Shown here: in pieces, positions 25,944 through 33,733 of the stretch
Layout of the letters: each line of letters begins with the position of its first letter
Position numbering within the stretch: position 1 is the first letter of the stretch
Source of the DNA: Longimicrobiales bacterium
Lineage (GTDB): Bacteria > Gemmatimonadota > Gemmatimonadetes > Longimicrobiales > Gaopeijiaceae
Direction: 5' to 3'
Length of the DNA: 33,733 nt
Assembly (NCBI GenBank): GCA_028280525.1
Contig: JANQLR010000215.1
Coordinates: 1 to 33,733, forward strand
Program-made: the position numbers and the translations under genes
Notes under the pieces: generated by a model
What the model was told of the DNA's origin: nothing
Seen by the model: only the letters and a program-made list of their open reading frames with translations
Databases searched by the model: none

Positions 25944-26675
25944 TCAGAGGTTGTAGCCCGTCTGGATGAAGTAGTACTGCGCCATCGCCAGCATCAGGAT
26001 CGCCGCGCCTCGCTTCACCCACACCATCCAGGCGCCCGATCGGGGCAGGGAGGTCAGGGAGCCGGAGAAGAGGCCGACGGCGATCAGGAGCGAGGTCATC
26101 CCGAGCGAGAAGACGAAGAGGTAGAGGAAGCCCATCACTCCGGCCTGCGTCGCCGCGACCCAGGTGAGCACGACGGCGAAGGCGGGGGCCCCGCACGGCG
26201 CCGCCACCACGCCCGAGCTCGCCCCCATCAGGAAGACGGCGCCGTACGAGCCGCCCTCCCGGTTCGCCGCCCACTCCATCAGGCGACGAGGGACCGGGAC
26301 CGGGATGACGTCGAGCATGGCGAGGGCGAAGAGGAGGAGGAGATTCCCGATGAAGCCCAGCGCCCAGGGGTTGGAACTGACCGAGCCGAAGAGCGTGCCG
26401 CTCAGCCCGGCCAGGAGACCGAGGAAGGCGTAGAGCGTCGCGAGCCCGACCGCGTAGGTCAGCGTCAGCCCCACGGTCCGCGATCGCGGCTGGTTCTCCC
26501 GCGCCGTCCCGGAGATGACCGACGCGGTGATCGGAATCATCGGGTAGACGCACGGAGTCAGGCTCGTGAGCACCCCCGCACCGAAGAGGACACCGAGGGC
26601 GACCACGGGGCTCCCCTCGAGGTACGTCGAGAGCGACTCGGTCGAGACGAGCTGGGCAAGGAGCAGAGTGTTCAT
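25944..26675 (-). CDS. CcdA/DsbD-like transmembrane thiol:disulfide carrier
   Basis: GAGVLTSLTPCVYPMIPITASVISG and SSGVVAAPCGAPAFAVVLTWVAATQ: paired-Cys CcdA/DsbD motifs in a multi-TM protein. Confidence 0.92.
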   Translation of the reverse strand: MNTLLLAQLVSTESLSTYLEGSPVVALGVLFGAGVLTSLTPCVYPMIPITASVISGTARENQPRSRTVGLTLTYAVGLATLYAFLGLLAGLSGTLFGSVSSNPWALGFIGNLLLLFALAMLDVIPVPVPRRLMEWAANREGGSYGAVFLMGASSGVVAAPCGAPAFAVVLTWVAATQAGVMGFLYLFVFSLGMTSLLIAVGLFSGSLTSLPRSGAWMVWVKRGAAILMLAMAQYYFIQTGYNL

Positions 26676-26951
26676 CGTGCCGGCCCAACCCCCGGCCGGG
26701 ACCCGGGGTTCCCGAGTCGCGAAATCGGGAATCCCGTCATCTCGGTCGTCCCCTTACGAGGACGAAGTGTATCCCGCAAGAAAAACAATGTAACGGACGC
26801 GTAAATCGAGCCTCCCGGGGGTTCAAGCCGGGAAACCCTCGGGGCGAAATTGTCGTCACACGGAACACACGGGGCCCCATCGTGGCTTTCCCGGACGCCG
26901 TTTTCATATACCGACTACAGCCCGACTCCGGTCGGGATGGAGATAGATAAC

Positions 26952-27431
26952 ATGCTTCGTTCGACCCTTGCGGCGGTCGCCTTTGCGGCGATCGTCCCGG
27001 CGGGTGTGGCCGCTCAGGCCACCCCGAACTCCGAGGATGCGCTCCGCACCGAGCGCGCCGAGATCCTCGCCGAGCAGGCCTTCATCGTCGCCAATCAGGC
27101 GGCCGACTTCTCTTCCGCCGCGTCGTACCTCCTCGAGGCGGCGCAGCTCTGGGGCGTGGATCACGCCTCGGTCGACGCGCTCCTCAACGCGGGTCGCTTC
27201 CACTACTACGCGGACCGCAAGCTCTCCGCTCTCTCCGCGCTCCAGAACGCGGCCAAGATGGCGGAGCAGGTCGGTGACCTCTCCACCGCGTCGCGCGTCT
27301 TCCGGGACGCCGCCTTCGTCGCCGCCGAGGCCGGCGAGGTTCCGACCGCTAAGGATCTTCTCGAGCGTTCGGAGACGCTTCTGGCGACGGTTGCCGTCGT
27401 CGCGCTGGGTCAGGCGGCCGAGGACAACTGA
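26952..27431 (+). CDS. Small secreted alpha-helical, TPR-like protein
   Basis: Signal MLRSTLAAVAFAAIVPAGVAAQA. Ala-rich helical repeats AASYLLEAAQLWGVDHASVDALLNAGRFHYYADRKLSALSALQNAAKMAEQVGDLSTASRVFRDAAFVAAEAG. Confidence 0.7.
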   Translation: MLRSTLAAVAFAAIVPAGVAAQATPNSEDALRTERAEILAEQAFIVANQAADFSSAASYLLEAAQLWGVDHASVDALLNAGRFHYYADRKLSALSALQNAAKMAEQVGDLSTASRVFRDAAFVAAEAGEVPTAKDLLERSETLLATVAVVALGQAAEDN

Positions 27432-27469
27432 GCAGGCGTCCGGGCCGCTCGGTCCGGGTCGTAACGACG

Positions 27470-27501
27470 ACGCTCCGGTCCCCGTTGTGGGGCCGGAGCG
27501 T
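27470..27501 (+). terminator. Rho-independent-type terminator hairpin
   Basis: ACGCTCCGG-T-CCCC / GTTGT / GGGGCCGGAGCGT: 13 pairs with one bulge, followed by T-containing TCGTTGTTT, about 40 nt after the stop at 27431. Confidence 0.65.
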
Positions 27502-27624
27502 TCGTTGTTTCCGGGGGTTCTCCACCCGCACGCGGCGGATCCTGCGCTGCGAATCCGATGGTCCCGCGACCGTGGTCGCGTCCTCCGGATTGGGCCGTGC
27601 CGGGGCCCGGGCCCACGTGCGTCC

Positions 27625-28569
27625 TCAGGGGCGGGCCGGCCCCTCCGCCCCCCCGGGCCACTCCAAAGAGCCGCGGTCCCACTCGGCCAGATCGGCAGCG
27701 GCCGCGTACGAGTCCTGCGCGAAGGTGAGGAGAGCGGCGTCGGGATCGGGCGCCGATCGAATCGCCTCGTAGGGCAGGATCCACTCTCCCATCTCGTCGG
27801 ACCATACCGCCCCTTCGGGCCCGATCGAGGCGGCCGAGAACCCCTCGGGGCTCGGGTAGGCGTAGCTGTAGAAGAAGGGGGTCGGGAAGACGTCCCCCCC
27901 GGGCCAGAACCCGACGCTGGAGACTTCGTGCGAGTACGCCTCGCGCGCGACCCAGTCCGGCATCGCGGGGATCCCGGCCGGGTGTTCGGGGGCCGGACGA
28001 CCGCTGAAGCGGGTGACGGCCAGGTCGAAGGAGCCCCAGAAGAAGTGCACGGGGCTCACCTTGCCCGTGAAGCGCGCCTGGAAGCGCTTGAGAACGGCGT
28101 CCATGGAGGCCAGGGCGTGACCGAAGCGGTGCACGGACTCCGCGTCGTAGGAGGCGTGCGTTTCGTCCTCCTCGAAGCGGATCCCGTCGACGATCTCGGA
28201 GGGCACGGTGTGGATCCGGGTCTCGAGCCCGAGCGCCTTCAGCTCCGACATCACCTCCCGGTAGAAGTCCGCCACCGAGCGCGGTGCGAGGTCGATTTCC
28301 GCCTCGTCACCGTCGGAGCAGAGGATCATCAGGCGGTGGTGGTGGAAGTCGAAGTCCATCTGGAAGCTGCGCCCGTCCGCCGGGATGGGCGAGGTCGTCA
28401 GCCCGCGGGTGTTCACGTAGAGGGGCACGTGCCACGAGTGGTTCCGCCACGGCGTCCGCTCGAGCCGGACCTTCCCGACGATCTGCGTCCAGAGGTGAAG
28501 CGTCGCGAGGGTGTCGCTCCAGCTCTCGTACTCGAGCGCGGGCCAGGGGGAGGGACGGGCGTCCGACAT
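27625..28569 (-). CDS. DUF5996-family-like protein
   Basis: WPALEYESWSDTLATLHLWTQIVGKVRLERTPWRNHSWHVPLYVNTRGLTTSPIP...FQMDFDFHHHRLMILCSDGDEAEIDLAPRSVADFYREVM resembles the DUF5996 pattern as remembered. Confidence 0.8.
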   Translation of the reverse strand: MSDARPSPWPALEYESWSDTLATLHLWTQIVGKVRLERTPWRNHSWHVPLYVNTRGLTTSPIPADGRSFQMDFDFHHHRLMILCSDGDEAEIDLAPRSVADFYREVMSELKALGLETRIHTVPSEIVDGIRFEEDETHASYDAESVHRFGHALASMDAVLKRFQARFTGKVSPVHFFWGSFDLAVTRFSGRPAPEHPAGIPAMPDWVAREAYSHEVSSVGFWPGGDVFPTPFFYSYAYPSPEGFSAASIGPEGAVWSDEMGEWILPYEAIRSAPDPDAALLTFAQDSYAAAADLAEWDRGSLEWPGGAEGPARP

Positions 28570-28689
28570 CGGGAGACCTCCGGAGATGGAGAAGGGGGCG
28601 GCAGACCGAAGTCTACGCGCCCCCTACCCGGCACTGCATCTCCGACCACCCACGCGTGCGCGGGGGCCGACGCGGTCAGCCGCGTCGGT

Positions 28690-29985
28690 CTACCACCAGA
28701 AGCCCGGTCCGAATCGGTTGTTCACGACGTTGTTGAAGATCGAGCCGAAGCGGATGCGGACCCCGAAGTTGTACCGCCAGGTGAAGGTCTGGTCCTGGAT
28801 CAGCAGGTTCAGCAGTTCCTCCTCCGAGGTCAGCCCTTCGGCGGCGAGGAAGATCTGGTCCTGCACCCAGCTGACGCGGGCGTTCCCGAAGATGTTCAAC
28901 CCGCGGAAGACCCGGAAATCGACGTCGCCCTCGAGGTTCATCCGGTAGAGAGAGGCGTCGTGGAGGAACTGCGAGGCGCTCGCGCTGATCGACGTCTCCC
29001 CCCACCGCTGCCGCTGGGCCAGCTCGACCTCGAAGGCGTGCTCCCAGCGGATCTCCTCGCTCTCGCCGAAGACGGTCGGCTCGATGTAGTTCCGGTACGC
29101 CGGCCCGATCGCGTAGAAGGCGGTCAGCGATCGCCGGTTCGCCTCGGCGTAGGGGAAGAAGGAGTACTCGATCGCAGGGGTGACCTCGAGACGGAAGTCC
29201 TGGTTGGCCCGGATGACGCGGCCGGTCTCGGCCCGAAGCCCGAGCGACCAGCTCTCGGCGAGAGCGTAGATCGCGAGCGCACTCCCGTTCCAGTCGTTCT
29301 GCTCATTGATGAAGGTGGGCTCGTCCGTCCGCTCCCGGACGATCCGGCGCCCGTTGAACCCGGCGCGGAAGTTCATCTTCCACGTCGGGGTGACGCGGGA
29401 GGCGGAGAAGTTCGTTCGGATCTCCCGGTCCTCGCGCCGATCCTCCCCGTCGGTGTTGACGTTCCCGGAGAGGTTGAAGGTCCAGAGATTCCAGGGGTCG
29501 TTCACCTCGTCCGCGGAGACGAGGTCCTGCGCTCCCCCTCCGACGCCGAGCCCGTCGAAGCGGATCTCCACCAGCTCCCGGTACCCCTGGGCGACGGCGA
29601 ACTGGGCGAGCGCGAGGGAGATGCCCTGCACGATCCGGTCGAGCTCCTCCCGCTCCGTGTCGGTCGGAAGCGTCGGGATCTCGATGCTCTCCTCGTACCC
29701 CTCGGCGTCGCCCTGACCCACGAAGTCGAGCTGATAGATCTGCCCGCCGCCTCCGGCGGGGACGCGGGTGAAGAAGAGGTAGAGATCGGCGACCTCCTGG
29801 TCGCGCACCCAGTTCACCCAGTCGATCTCGGTCCGGAAGTACTGCTGGTTGCAGTTCCGGGCCTGGCAGTCGATGAAGACGCTCGGCTGCGTCTGCTGCT
29901 CCTGGGCGGAGAGGTCGGCGGGCCGAGCACCGAGCGCGCTGAAGATCCCGGCGGCCACGAGGGCGCCGGAGAGGCGAAAGCTGAT
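28690..29985 (-). CDS. Predicted outer-membrane/beta-barrel protein, uncharacterised
   Basis: Signal-like MISFRLSGALVAAGIFSALGARPADLSAQ. N-terminal domain with FIDCQARNCNQQYFRTEIDWVNWVRDQEVADLYLFFT, then many amphipathic strands ending FRNRFGPGFWW-type aromatic terminus (NNRFGPGFWW). Confidence 0.65.
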   Translation of the reverse strand: MSFRLSGALVAAGIFSALGARPADLSAQEQQTQPSVFIDCQARNCNQQYFRTEIDWVNWVRDQEVADLYLFFTRVPAGGGGQIYQLDFVGQGDAEGYEESIEIPTLPTDTEREELDRIVQGISLALAQFAVAQGYRELVEIRFDGLGVGGGAQDLVSADEVNDPWNLWTFNLSGNVNTDGEDRREDREIRTNFSASRVTPTWKMNFRAGFNGRRIVRERTDEPTFINEQNDWNGSALAIYALAESWSLGLRAETGRVIRANQDFRLEVTPAIEYSFFPYAEANRRSLTAFYAIGPAYRNYIEPTVFGESEEIRWEHAFEVELAQRQRWGETSISASASQFLHDASLYRMNLEGDVDFRVFRGLNIFGNARVSWVQDQIFLAAEGLTSEEELLNLLIQDQTFTWRYNFGVRIRFGSIFNNVVNNRFGPGFWW

Positions 29986-30290
29986 CATCTATTCGGTCTG
30001 TCCTGCAGGTCGGAGGTCGGCCCGTTCGTCGTCGTCCACGCACCCACACACCCGGGCCTTCGGGAGTGCTGAGGGCCACCCGAGGCGCGATCAACACTTC
30101 CGTGCGCGCAGGTGCCCTCGCTCTGTTGTCGGATTCCCCGATCGGTTCGTACGATCACGGAACTTGGAGGCGCGGCTCGAAACCCCGAACGCAGGTCTGG
30201 GTTTCCCCCGCGCCGCGAACGCGGCCTGCGCCGGGTTCGTTGACAGGATCGACCGCTGCCGCCGTTCAACTGAGCAGGAGACGTACCTAC

Positions 30291-32717
30291 ATGCGCTGGA
30301 CCACCCGCTCCCTCTCCCTCCTCGGGATCTTCGCCACCCTTGGACTCGCCGGCTGTTCGTCCGCGATGGCCGGGAGCCCGGAAGCACCCGCCCCCGCCTC
30401 CCAGGACCGCGGCTCCCGCCCGGGCTCCGGCAACGGTGAGGACGGGATGAAGGCCTACGACGAGGTCATCACGGAGGACGCCGTCACCGACGAGGGGCTC
30501 TTCCACGTCCATCGGATCGACGACGACCTCTTCTACGAGATCCCGCTCGAGCTGCTCGACGAGGAGATGCTCCTCCTGACGCGGGTCGCGAAGACCCCGG
30601 ACAACGCCGGATACGGTGGGTCGAAGGTCAACACCTCGACCGTCCGATGGCAGCGTCAGGGCGACCGCATCCTCCTTCGTCTGGTCAGCTACGACAACGT
30701 CGCCGACCCGGACACGGAGATCGCGCAGGCCGTCGCCAACTCGAACTTCGAGCCGATCGTCGCCGCCTTCGACATCGAGGCGATGTCGACCGATTCGGCG
30801 AACGCCGTGATCGAGGTGACGGAGATGTTCACGAGCGACGTCCCGCTGATCGGGCTGCCCGGCTTCCGTCGTCGGGCGTACGGGGTCCGTCGACTCGATG
30901 GGGACCGGACCTTCATCAACTACGCCCGGTCCTTCCCGACGAACATCGAGGTCCGGCGAACGGTGACCTACGAGGCCACCGAGGCGCCGTCGAACGGGGC
31001 CACGAACACGGTCTCGGCCGAGATGCACCACTCGATGGTGCAGCTCCCTGCGGAGAGGTGGCAGCCGCGCCGCTGCGATCCGCGTGTGCAGTACTTCGAC
31101 GTCGAGATGGTCGACTTCGGGCTCGACAACCAGCGGGCGGAGACGCGGTGCTACGTCACCCGCTGGAAGCTCGTGCCGAGCGATCCGGAGGCGTACCAGC
31201 GCGGCGAACTCGTCGACCCGGTCGAGCCGATCATCTACTACATCGACCCGGCCACGCCGGCGAAGTGGGTACCCTGGCTGAAGCAGGGCGTGGAGGACTG
31301 GCAGGTCGCCTTCGAGGAGGCGGGCTTCTCGAACGCGATCGTCGCCATGGACGCGCCCGACGACCCCGAGTGGGATCCGGAGGACGCCCGCTACAGCGTG
31401 ATCCGCTACCTCGCCTCCGACGTGCAGAACGCCTCGGGGCCGCACGTCCACGACCCGCGGACCGGTCAGATCCTCGAGTCGGACATCCAGTGGTACCACA
31501 ACGTCATGAACCTCCTGCGGAACTGGTTCTTCATCCAGACCGCGGCGGTGAACGAGGACGCGCGCGGGGTCGAGTTCGACGACGAGGTCATGGGCGAGCT
31601 GATTCGCTTCGTCTCCGCACACGAGGTGGGGCACACCCTCGGGCTGCCGCACAACATGTTCTCGTCGTCCGCGTACACGGTCGACCAGCTCCGGACCCGC
31701 TTCACCTGCGAGAACGGCGTCGCGCCGTCGATCATGGACTACGCCCGCTTCAACTACGTGGCGCAGCCGGGCGACGACACCTGCCTCCTCCCGCTCGTGG
31801 GGCCGTACGACAAGTTCTCGATCGAGTGGGGCTACCGCTGGTTCCCGGGGGAGACGACCGATTCCGAGCGCGCGGCGCTCAACGACTGGGTCGCCGAGAT
31901 GCAGGAGGATCCGGTCTTCCGCTTCACCTCGCCGAACGGCGAGGACCCGAACTCGCTGACCGAGGCGATCGGGGACGACGCGATGCGCGCCTCCGACCTG
32001 GGCGTCGAGAATCTGAAGCGGATCGTCGACAACCTCGCCGAGTGGACGTACGAGGAGGGTGAGGACTACGACCAGCTCGCCGAGCTCTTCGGGCAGGTCC
32101 TCGGCCAATGGCGCCGGTACTACGGCCACGTGGTCGTGAACATCGGCGGGAATACGCAGAACCGGATGCGGCAGGGACAGGAGGGACCGGTCTTCGAGAT
32201 GGTCCCGGCCGAGAAGCAGCGACGCGCGATGGAGTACCTGCAGCGCCAGGTCTTCGAGACGCCGGAGTGGATGTTCCAGGAGGACATCCTCTCCAAGACG
32301 ACGTCGTCGGGGGTGCCGGACCTGATTCGATCCGCGCAGGTGTCGGCGCTCAACCAGGTACTCAACGTGAACCGCATGAAGCGGCTCGTGGAGCAGTCCT
32401 ACTTCTCCGACGACGCCTACGGGCTCGGCGAGATGATGGACGACCTGCGCGAGGGCGTCTGGTCCGAGGTCTCCGACCGTTCGGCCACCGACGCTTTCCG
32501 CCGGAATCTGCAGCGCGCGTACGTCGACCGGATCGCGACGCTGATGCAGGACGAGGACGCGCTCGCCTCCGATGTGGCACCGATGGCGCGGGAGCAGCTC
32601 ATGACGCTCCACGGCCAGCTCGAGGGGGCCGCGCGCCGGACGAACGACCGGGCGACGCGGGCGCACTTCCTCGACATCCACGCCCGCATCACCGAGGTGC
32701 TCGACCTCGACGGGTAG
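30291..32717 (+). CDS. Secreted zinc-dependent metalloprotease (DUF5117/DUF4953-type)
   Basis: Signal/lipobox LLGIFATLGLAGCSS. YEIPLELLDEEMLLLTRVAKTP, YYIDPATPAKWVPWLKQGVEDWQVAFEEAGFSNAI, and SAHEVGHTLGLPHNM zinc motif. Confidence 0.92.
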   Translation: MRWTTRSLSLLGIFATLGLAGCSSAMAGSPEAPAPASQDRGSRPGSGNGEDGMKAYDEVITEDAVTDEGLFHVHRIDDDLFYEIPLELLDEEMLLLTRVAKTPDNAGYGGSKVNTSTVRWQRQGDRILLRLVSYDNVADPDTEIAQAVANSNFEPIVAAFDIEAMSTDSANAVIEVTEMFTSDVPLIGLPGFRRRAYGVRRLDGDRTFINYARSFPTNIEVRRTVTYEATEAPSNGATNTVSAEMHHSMVQLPAERWQPRRCDPRVQYFDVEMVDFGLDNQRAETRCYVTRWKLVPSDPEAYQRGELVDPVEPIIYYIDPATPAKWVPWLKQGVEDWQVAFEEAGFSNAIVAMDAPDDPEWDPEDARYSVIRYLASDVQNASGPHVHDPRTGQILESDIQWYHNVMNLLRNWFFIQTAAVNEDARGVEFDDEVMGELIRFVSAHEVGHTLGLPHNMFSSSAYTVDQLRTRFTCENGVAPSIMDYARFNYVAQPGDDTCLLPLVGPYDKFSIEWGYRWFPGETTDSERAALNDWVAEMQEDPVFRFTSPNGEDPNSLTEAIGDDAMRASDLGVENLKRIVDNLAEWTYEEGEDYDQLAELFGQVLGQWRRYYGHVVVNIGGNTQNRMRQGQEGPVFEMVPAEKQRRAMEYLQRQVFETPEWMFQEDILSKTTSSGVPDLIRSAQVSALNQVLNVNRMKRLVEQSYFSDDAYGLGEMMDDLREGVWSEVSDRSATDAFRRNLQRAYVDRIATLMQDEDALASDVAPMAREQLMTLHGQLEGAARRTNDRATRAHFLDIHARITEVLDLDG

Positions 32718-32786
32718 GAGGCGGCCAGCAGGTGGTCGAGATGGCGGCCCGGTAGCGAGGAGGCCGCCGGGAGAGATGGTGCGCGG

Positions 32787-32816
32787 CCGGTCGGGGTCCT
32801 TCGGGGCCCCGGCCGG
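32787..32816 (+). terminator. Terminator-like hairpin with UUCG tetraloop
   Basis: CCGGTCGGGGTCC-TTCG-GGGCCCCGGCCGG: 13-bp stem with two G-U pairs on the + strand, about 70 nt after the metalloprotease stop. Confidence 0.55.
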
Positions 32817-33733
32817 TCAGCCCTCCGAGGCCGCTCCGGTGCCGGTCCGCGCCATCTCCTCCTGAATCGTCCGGACGAGTGCGTCGCCGGTGAAGGGCTT
32901 CTCGAGAACGCGAAAGCCTCGGGCTTCTTCGACCACACCGTCCGGTGCGAATCCGGTCGCCAGCACGATCGGGAGGCTCGGATCGCGCTCCCGGACCCGG
33001 CGGGCGAAGACCACCCCGCTCTCGTTCGGCAGAACCACGTCGGTGAGGAGGAGGTCGGGCCGCTCCTCCCGCAGGGCCGCTTCCGCGGCGGCAGTGTCGG
33101 CGACGGCCCGGACCTCGAAGCCGTACCCGCGCAGGAGCTCGATCGTGACTTCGCGGACGCGGGCGTTGTCCTCGACCAGGAGGATGCGCTCTCCGTCACC
33201 CCGTTTCGGGGCGGTCCGGGGCGGAGCGTCCTCCAGTTCGCCGGTGGCGGTCAGCGAGGCGGGGAGGTGGACCCAGACCGTCGTCCCCGCCCCGACTTCG
33301 GTATCGATCTCGACGAAGCCTCCGCTCTGGGCCGCGAAGCCGTGCACCATCGACAGCCCGAGACCCGTTCCTTCGCCGACCGGTTTCGTGGTGAAGAAGG
33401 GGTCGAAGACCCGCTCCAGCGTCTCGCGCTCGATCCCGGTGCCCTCGTCCCGTACCCCGATTCGAACGTACTCCCCGGCGGGAACGCCTCCCACGGCGGC
33501 GGCCTCTTCCTCGTCGAGACGCCGGTTCCGCGCGAGGATCTGGATGGAGCCTCCGCCCGGCATCGCATCGCGGGCGTTGATGGCGAGGTTCAGCAGGACG
33601 TTGTGAAGCCCGTCCTCGTCCGACACGAGCGGGGCGCGATGCGCTTCGGCAGGATCCGCTTCGCCGACGTGATCGAGGAGCCCGATCAGGTCCTCCAGCG
33701 CTCGCTCGGGGAGCGCTACCACGTCTCCGTCGA
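32817..33733 (-). CDS. Hybrid histidine kinase: HATPase plus C-terminal receiver domain, truncated by window edge
   Basis: VLLNLAINARDAMPGGGSIQI (N box), VRDEGTGI (G1), EGTGLGLSMVHGFAAQSGG (G2). Receiver ILLVEDNARVREV...LLLTDVVLPNESG...VLEKPF. Frame open through 33733. Confidence 0.88.
   Translation of the reverse strand, partial: DGDVVALPERALEDLIGLLDHVGEADPAEAHRAPLVSDEDGLHNVLLNLAINARDAMPGGGSIQILARNRRLDEEEAAAVGGVPAGEYVRIGVRDEGTGIERETLERVFDPFFTTKPVGEGTGLGLSMVHGFAAQSGGFVEIDTEVGAGTTVWVHLPASLTATGELEDAPPRTAPKRGDGERILLVEDNARVREVTIELLRGYGFEVRAVADTAAAEAALREERPDLLLTDVVLPNESGVVFARRVRERDPSLPIVLATGFAPDGVVEEARGFRVLEKPFTGDALVRTIQEEMARTGTGAASEG

Noticed and set aside
26810-26850. Possible tRNA T-arm (GGTTCAAGCC)
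   Set aside because: No cloverleaf, acceptor stem or anticodon arm could be assembled around it.
26968-30072. 1034-aa plus-strand ORF
   Set aside because: Runs over the small secreted protein in another frame and antisense to the DUF5996-like and barrel genes. Composition is typical of a GC-rich spurious shadow ORF.
29985-32681. 898-aa minus-strand ORF
   Set aside because: Antisense to the well-supported zinc metalloprotease. Asp/Arg/Val/His-rich shadow translation with no recognisable motif.

Overview
High-GC bacterial chromosomal window. Gene style (PadR-linked ADOP/MacB-like permeases, BIG2 lipoproteins, a DUF5117-type metalloprotease, 6-bladed beta-propeller lipoproteins) suggests a Gemmatimonadota-like organism; that placement is inference. 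About 25 protein-coding loci are supported. They include a partial GH16 glycosidase at the left edge, a Cys-rich secreted peptide coupled to a thioredoxin-like protein, a membrane protein/ECF sigma/small TM protein operon, and a BlaI/M56 pair whose M56 protein ends in a TonB-plug-like module. Also present are a class III cyclase, two tandem leishmanolysin-like BIG2 proteases, an FKBP (SlyD-like), a Gly/aromatic/Arg-rich secreted protein, a beta-barrel, a peroxiredoxin, a beta-propeller, PadR, two ADOP permease paralogs, TetR, a TolB-like protein, a chimeric beta-lactamase remnant, a TlpA/CcdA pair, a DUF5996-like protein, a zinc metalloprotease and a partial hybrid histidine kinase. The most notable observation is the peroxiredoxin at 14941-15513. 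It is interrupted by one in-frame TGA exactly at the peroxidatic Cys position (TPG-U-T), followed by a hairpin that fits the bacterial SECIS geometry as I recall it, so it is probably a selenoprotein that ORF callers split. Secondary points: a duplicated TolB 5' end fused to a beta-lactamase fragment lacking its SxxK region, tandem TetR operators, BlaI-like dyads, and the Cys-rich peptide/thioredoxin unit. No rRNA, tRNA, CRISPR array or transposase was recognised. All calls were made by eye without database searches.
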